From: Clostridium sp. AWRP
Lineage (GTDB): Bacteria > Bacillota > Clostridia > Clostridiales > Clostridiaceae
Reading direction: 5' to 3'
DNA: 64,000 bases
Assembly: GCF_004006395.2 (NCBI RefSeq)
Contig: NZ_CP029758.2
Coordinates: 372,001-436,000 of the forward strand
Numbering within the stretch: the first letter of the stretch is position 1; each line of letters starts with the position of its first letter. The notes below the pieces were generated by a model, which was not told the origin of the DNA, searched no databases, and saw only the letters and a list, made by a program, of their open reading frames with translations. Below are positions 61,230 to 64,000 of this stretch, piece after piece. Position numbers and translations under genes: made by a program.

Positions 61230-61417
61230 AACTTTCAATTTTCAACTATGAATTGTTTAAAATGATTTTTTAGCATACATTCTTAATAAATATGAATAAA
61301 ACAATGTATTTATTTGAAATGCATTGTTCTAAAAATGAATACTTTATTGTAATAATATGCATTTTATATTGAAATTAAACATTTTATAAGGTATAATGAA
61401 TAATGTATAAATTATAT

Positions 61418-61622
61418 AAGGGCATGTAGGTTTGAGTAATTACACCAACTGCATGCCCTTTTGCAATATGGTATATTTTTATGCATTTTATAAAAATATA
61501 TGAAATTTATCTGACGGCTACCTACTGTAACGCTCAAACTTCTATCAAAGTGGGAGATAACAGTAGCTACGCCCCTAGATAATTCATCTAAACTTAGTGG
61601 GAGAAACAACCTCCAACTAAGT
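61418..61622. other. Multi-hairpin structured block of unknown class
   Basis: Four stems are visible: AAGGGCATG/CATGCCCTT (61418-61460); CTACTGT/ACAGTAG (61522-61566) with GGC/GCC outside it; TAGAT/ATCTA (61576-61590); and ACTTAGTGGGAG/CTCCAACTAAGT (61592-61622). The block lies 43 bp before an amino acid permease. It fits no amino-acid riboswitch or T-box I know. By impression it resembles a remnant end of an IS605/TnpB-type element; no transposase gene is present. Confidence 0.5.
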
Positions 61623-61664
61623 AAGATTTATTGATATTTTAAACATTAATAAAGGGGGCATTTT

Positions 61665-63068
61665 ATGAACATTTTTAAAAAAAAGTCGCTTGAACAACTT
61701 AAAGACAGTGTAAAAAAGACAGGCTTGAAGAAAAACCTTAAAGCAACAGATATAGCGGCTTTGGGAATTGGGGCTGTTGTTGGAGTTGGAATTTTTGTAG
61801 CAACTGGTGAAGGAGCTCATGCAGCTGGTCCAGGAATAATACTTTCATTTTTCTTATGTGGAATAGTAGCTTGTCTTTGTGGCTTATGTTATTGTGAGCT
61901 TGCTACCATGTTTCCAGTAGCAGGAAGTACATATTCCTATGCTTATATAGCATTTGGAGAATTTGTGGCAATGGTTATTGGATGGTGTTTAACTGCTGAA
62001 TATTTGGTTGCAGTTAGTGCAGTTGCATCTGGATGGTCTGGAACTTTTAGGGGGATTTTGCAAAATGCAGGGATTACGCTGCCTCATGCAATTAGTGCAT
62101 CTCCAGCGAAAGGTGGAATAATAGATTTACCAGCTGTTTTTATAATACTAGTATTAGCTTCTCTTTTATACTATGGAATGCAGGAAAGTGCAAAAGTTAA
62201 TAATATTATTGTTGCTGTGAAATTATTTGTAATACTCTTATTTATTTTTCTTGGAGTATCTCATATAAAGCTATCTAATTACGTACCTTTTATGCCTTTT
62301 GGCTGGAAAGGGGTTTTTACGGGGGCAAGTACGGTGTTCTTCTCATATATAGGATTTGATTCTATTTCAACTGCAGCAGAGGAAGCTAGAAACCCTAAAA
62401 AAGATGTATCACGTGGAATTATAATGTGTCTTATAGTAGTTAGTATATTGTATATTTCCGTTGCAGTTGTACTTACTGGAATGGTTCCGTTTAAGGAAAT
62501 AGTTTCAGAAAATGCTGTGCCTGCTGCACTTGCAAGGGTTGGCATTAATTGGGGATCAGCACTTGTAGGTGTTGGAGCTATTCTTGGAATGATTTCTACT
62601 ATGATAGCTATGCTTTATGGTCAGATTAGAATATTTATGGTTATGTCTAGAGATGGATTACTTCCTAAAGCATTTTCAAAAATTCACAGCGTACATAAAA
62701 CCCCGTATGTTTCTACTATACTAACAGGTGTTATAGCTGCTATAATAGCTGGGCTCTTACCTCTTGATATTATTGTAGAGTTTTTGAGTATAGGTACATT
62801 ACTGAGTTTTGCAGTGGTATCTATAGGTGTTATTTATTTGAGAAAGGCAATGCCTGATATAGAAAGAAAGTTTAAATGTCCGGGAGTGCCTTTTACACCA
62901 GTAATAACTGTATTGTGCTGTGTTGTACTTTTGGCATCAATGCGTGCAATAACCTGGATAGGATTTTGTGTATGGCTTTCTATAGGTATAGTATTTTACT
63001 TTATTTATGGAAGAACCCATAGTGTTGTTCAGAACGAAAATTTGGACGAGAGTTCTCACAGCGCATAA
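61665..63068 (+). CDS. APC-family amino acid permease (first of a tandem pair)
   Basis: Twelve-helix transporter of the cationic-amino-acid-transporter-like group (YfnA type), 467 aa. Helix 1 has ALGIGAVVGVGIFVATGEGAH, the Gly-rich substrate site. Helix 6 has FFSYIGFDSISTAAEEARNPKKD, the family FxxxGFD signature. A cytoplasmic N-terminal tail (FKKKSLEQLKDSVKKTG) precedes the first helix. AAAGGGGGC lies before the ATG. It is followed 56 bp later by a very similar gene, a tandem duplication. The substrate is unknown. Confidence 0.9.
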   Translation: MNIFKKKSLEQLKDSVKKTGLKKNLKATDIAALGIGAVVGVGIFVATGEGAHAAGPGIILSFFLCGIVACLCGLCYCELATMFPVAGSTYSYAYIAFGEFVAMVIGWCLTAEYLVAVSAVASGWSGTFRGILQNAGITLPHAISASPAKGGIIDLPAVFIILVLASLLYYGMQESAKVNNIIVAVKLFVILLFIFLGVSHIKLSNYVPFMPFGWKGVFTGASTVFFSYIGFDSISTAAEEARNPKKDVSRGIIMCLIVVSILYISVAVVLTGMVPFKEIVSENAVPAALARVGINWGSALVGVGAILGMISTMIAMLYGQIRIFMVMSRDGLLPKAFSKIHSVHKTPYVSTILTGVIAAIIAGLLPLDIIVEFLSIGTLLSFAVVSIGVIYLRKAMPDIERKFKCPGVPFTPVITVLCCVVLLASMRAITWIGFCVWLSIGIVFYFIYGRTHSVVQNENLDESSHSA

Positions 63069-63124
63069 TTAGATTTTAATACCTATTTACATTGCAGTTT
63101 AAGTCAACAAGGATGTGGAAATTT

Positions 63125-64000
63125 ATGAATATTTTCAAAAAGAAACCTATTGATCAATTGATGGATAGTGTAAAAAAAACAGATTTAAAGAGAAATCTTA
63201 AAGCAAGAGATATAGCAGCACTCGGAATTGGAGCTGTTGTTGGAGTTGGAATTTTTGTAGCAACTGGAGAAGGAGCCCATGCAGCTGGCCCTGCAATTAT
63301 ACTTTCATTTATTTTAGCTGGTATAGTGGCTTGCCTATGCGGCCTGTGTTACTGTGAACTTGTAACTATGTTTCCGGTAGCAGGAAGTACATATTCCTAT
63401 GCTTATATAGCATTTGGAGAATTTGTGGCAATGATTATTGGATGGTGCTTGACTGCTGAATATTCAGTTGCAGCTAGTGCAGTTGCATCTGGATGGTCTG
63501 GAACCTTTAGAGGCATTTTGCAATCTGTGGGAATTACACTTCCCCAGGCAATTAGTGCATCTCCATCTAAAGGTGGGATAATAGATCTGCCGGCTGTTCT
63601 TATAATATTAATTTTAACAGGGCTTCTATGTTATGGAATGAGTGAAAGTGCAAAAGTAAATGATATTATTGTTGGTGTGAAAATATTTATAATACTTCTT
63701 TTTATAGTTTTAGGATTATCACACATACATATAGCTAATTATAAACCTTTCATGCCTTATAGCTGGAAGGGTGTTTTTACAGGAGCAAGTACAGTATTTT
63801 TCTCTTTTTTAGGATTTGATGCAATTGCTACATCTGCAGAAGAAGCAGAAGATCCTAAAAAAGGTGTATCAAGGGGAATTATACTATGTCTTATGGTTGT
63901 TTGTTTCCTTTATGTTTCAGTAGCAGCAGTGCTTACGGGAATTGTACCTTATAAAGAGATAATTTCAGAAAATGCTCTGCCTGCTGCACTCCAAAGAATC
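63125..64000 (+). CDS. APC-family amino acid permease (second of a tandem pair), cut by window end
   Basis: An open frame of 292 codons from ATG 63125 to the last base, without stop, so the 3' end lies outside the window. The protein starts MNIFKKKPIDQLMDSVKKTD and parallels the previous gene almost residue for residue: ALGIGAVVGVGIFVATGEGA, CELVTMFPVAGSTYSYAYIA, then FGEFVAMIIGWCLTAEYSVA. Helix 6 reads FFSFLGFDAIATSAEEAEDPKKG. The difference at helix 6 (Ala-Ile for Ser-Ile, Ala-Glu-Asp for Ala-Arg-Asn) may change substrate preference. AAGGATG is a modest ribosome site. Possibly read through from the first gene. Confidence 0.88.
   Translation, partial: MNIFKKKPIDQLMDSVKKTDLKRNLKARDIAALGIGAVVGVGIFVATGEGAHAAGPAIILSFILAGIVACLCGLCYCELVTMFPVAGSTYSYAYIAFGEFVAMIIGWCLTAEYSVAASAVASGWSGTFRGILQSVGITLPQAISASPSKGGIIDLPAVLIILILTGLLCYGMSESAKVNDIIVGVKIFIILLFIVLGLSHIHIANYKPFMPYSWKGVFTGASTVFFSFLGFDAIATSAEEAEDPKKGVSRGIILCLMVVCFLYVSVAAVLTGIVPYKEIISENALPAALQRI

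Larger units (their letters stand above)
61166..61664. other. Intergenic region, 499 bp
   Basis: Begins with the terminator of the kinase-like gene, then about 190 bp of AT-rich DNA, then a structured block at 61418-61622 just before the permease ribosome site. No gene is visible. Confidence 0.6.

Noticed and set aside
61230..61664. T-box or lysine riboswitch before the permease.
   Set aside because: No T-box sequence (AGGGTGGnACCGCG) or lysine-aptamer core could be found, so it is listed only as an unclassified structured block.
1..64000. tRNA, rRNA and prophage genes.
   Set aside because: I looked for tRNA-like cloverleaf ends, rRNA motifs and phage structural genes and saw none; a covariance search would be needed to exclude a diverged tRNA.

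Overview
The window reads as chromosomal DNA of a low-GC, spore-forming anaerobic Firmicute, most likely Clostridium sensu stricto. The grounds are very AT-rich intergenic DNA, strong AGGAGG-type ribosome sites, sporulation genes (prkA-yhbH-spoVR, a spore-surface-like collagen protein, a LysM/SleB-type hydrolase) and Gram-positive RNA switches: PyrR attenuator, SAM-I, cobalamin and c-di-AMP. I place it loosely near the C. ljungdahlii/kluyveri/carboxidivorans group by impression only. No rRNA, tRNA, CRISPR array, intact insertion sequence or prophage was seen.

Layout. 0-9.6 kb: a CitA/DcuS-type two-component system, an APC permease, a soluble chemoreceptor-like protein, an ECF sigma/anti-sigma operon with small membrane proteins, a condensation-domain-like protein and a HAD phosphatase. 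9.7-13.7 kb: a cysteine-containing collagen-like protein and two paralogous DUF11-type proteins, probably spore or cell surface. 13.9-17.6 kb: AraC regulator, dapA, a dicarboxylate/amino-acid symporter and a small orphan ORF. 18-22.5 kb: prkA-yhbH-spoVR. 22.6-26.4 kb: a drug-efflux operon (two adaptors, DHA2 pump, MarR) with a clear operator-promoter. 26.5-31.1 kb: carAB behind a PyrR attenuator. 31.1-32.4 kb: an M20 amidohydrolase bracketed by two copies of a hairpin repeat. 32.4-38.1 kb: a two-component system divergent from a GT2-GtrA-GT39 glycosylation operon.

38.4-41.3 kb: a cobalamin riboswitch, then hemA-hemL. 41.6-45.9 kb: an Amj-type lipid II flippase and a lantibiotic/bacitracin-type ABC transporter with its two-component system. 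46.0-49.2 kb: SAM riboswitch, metN-metI and a lactate-racemase-family gene. 49.4-51.0 kb: a GntR/DUF1648 pair under a 39-bp palindrome. 51.5-55.7 kb: aminotransferase, c-di-AMP-riboswitch-controlled cell-wall hydrolase, DUF116 protein. 55.7-60.5 kb: a second MarR/DHA2 efflux pair and a DUF2089-SHOCT-like-MFS operon. 60.6-64 kb: a small kinase-like protein and two tandem APC permeases, the second cut by the window end.

The most unusual layer lies between the genes. At least two families of structured, palindromic elements occur repeatedly in the intergenic DNA. Family A/B is about 225 bp with ends like AAAAATCAACTTATAC and an inner hairpin carrying GGTACGAGTTT. Family C is about 90-195 bp; it keeps a core of two hairpins while its long terminal arms are built from a different short word in different copies, with the two arms of a copy still complementary. 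Family C copies sit inside family A elements at one to three sites. A third type (GGTGnCAGGCACC hairpins) brackets one gene, and a separate multi-hairpin block precedes the last permease pair.
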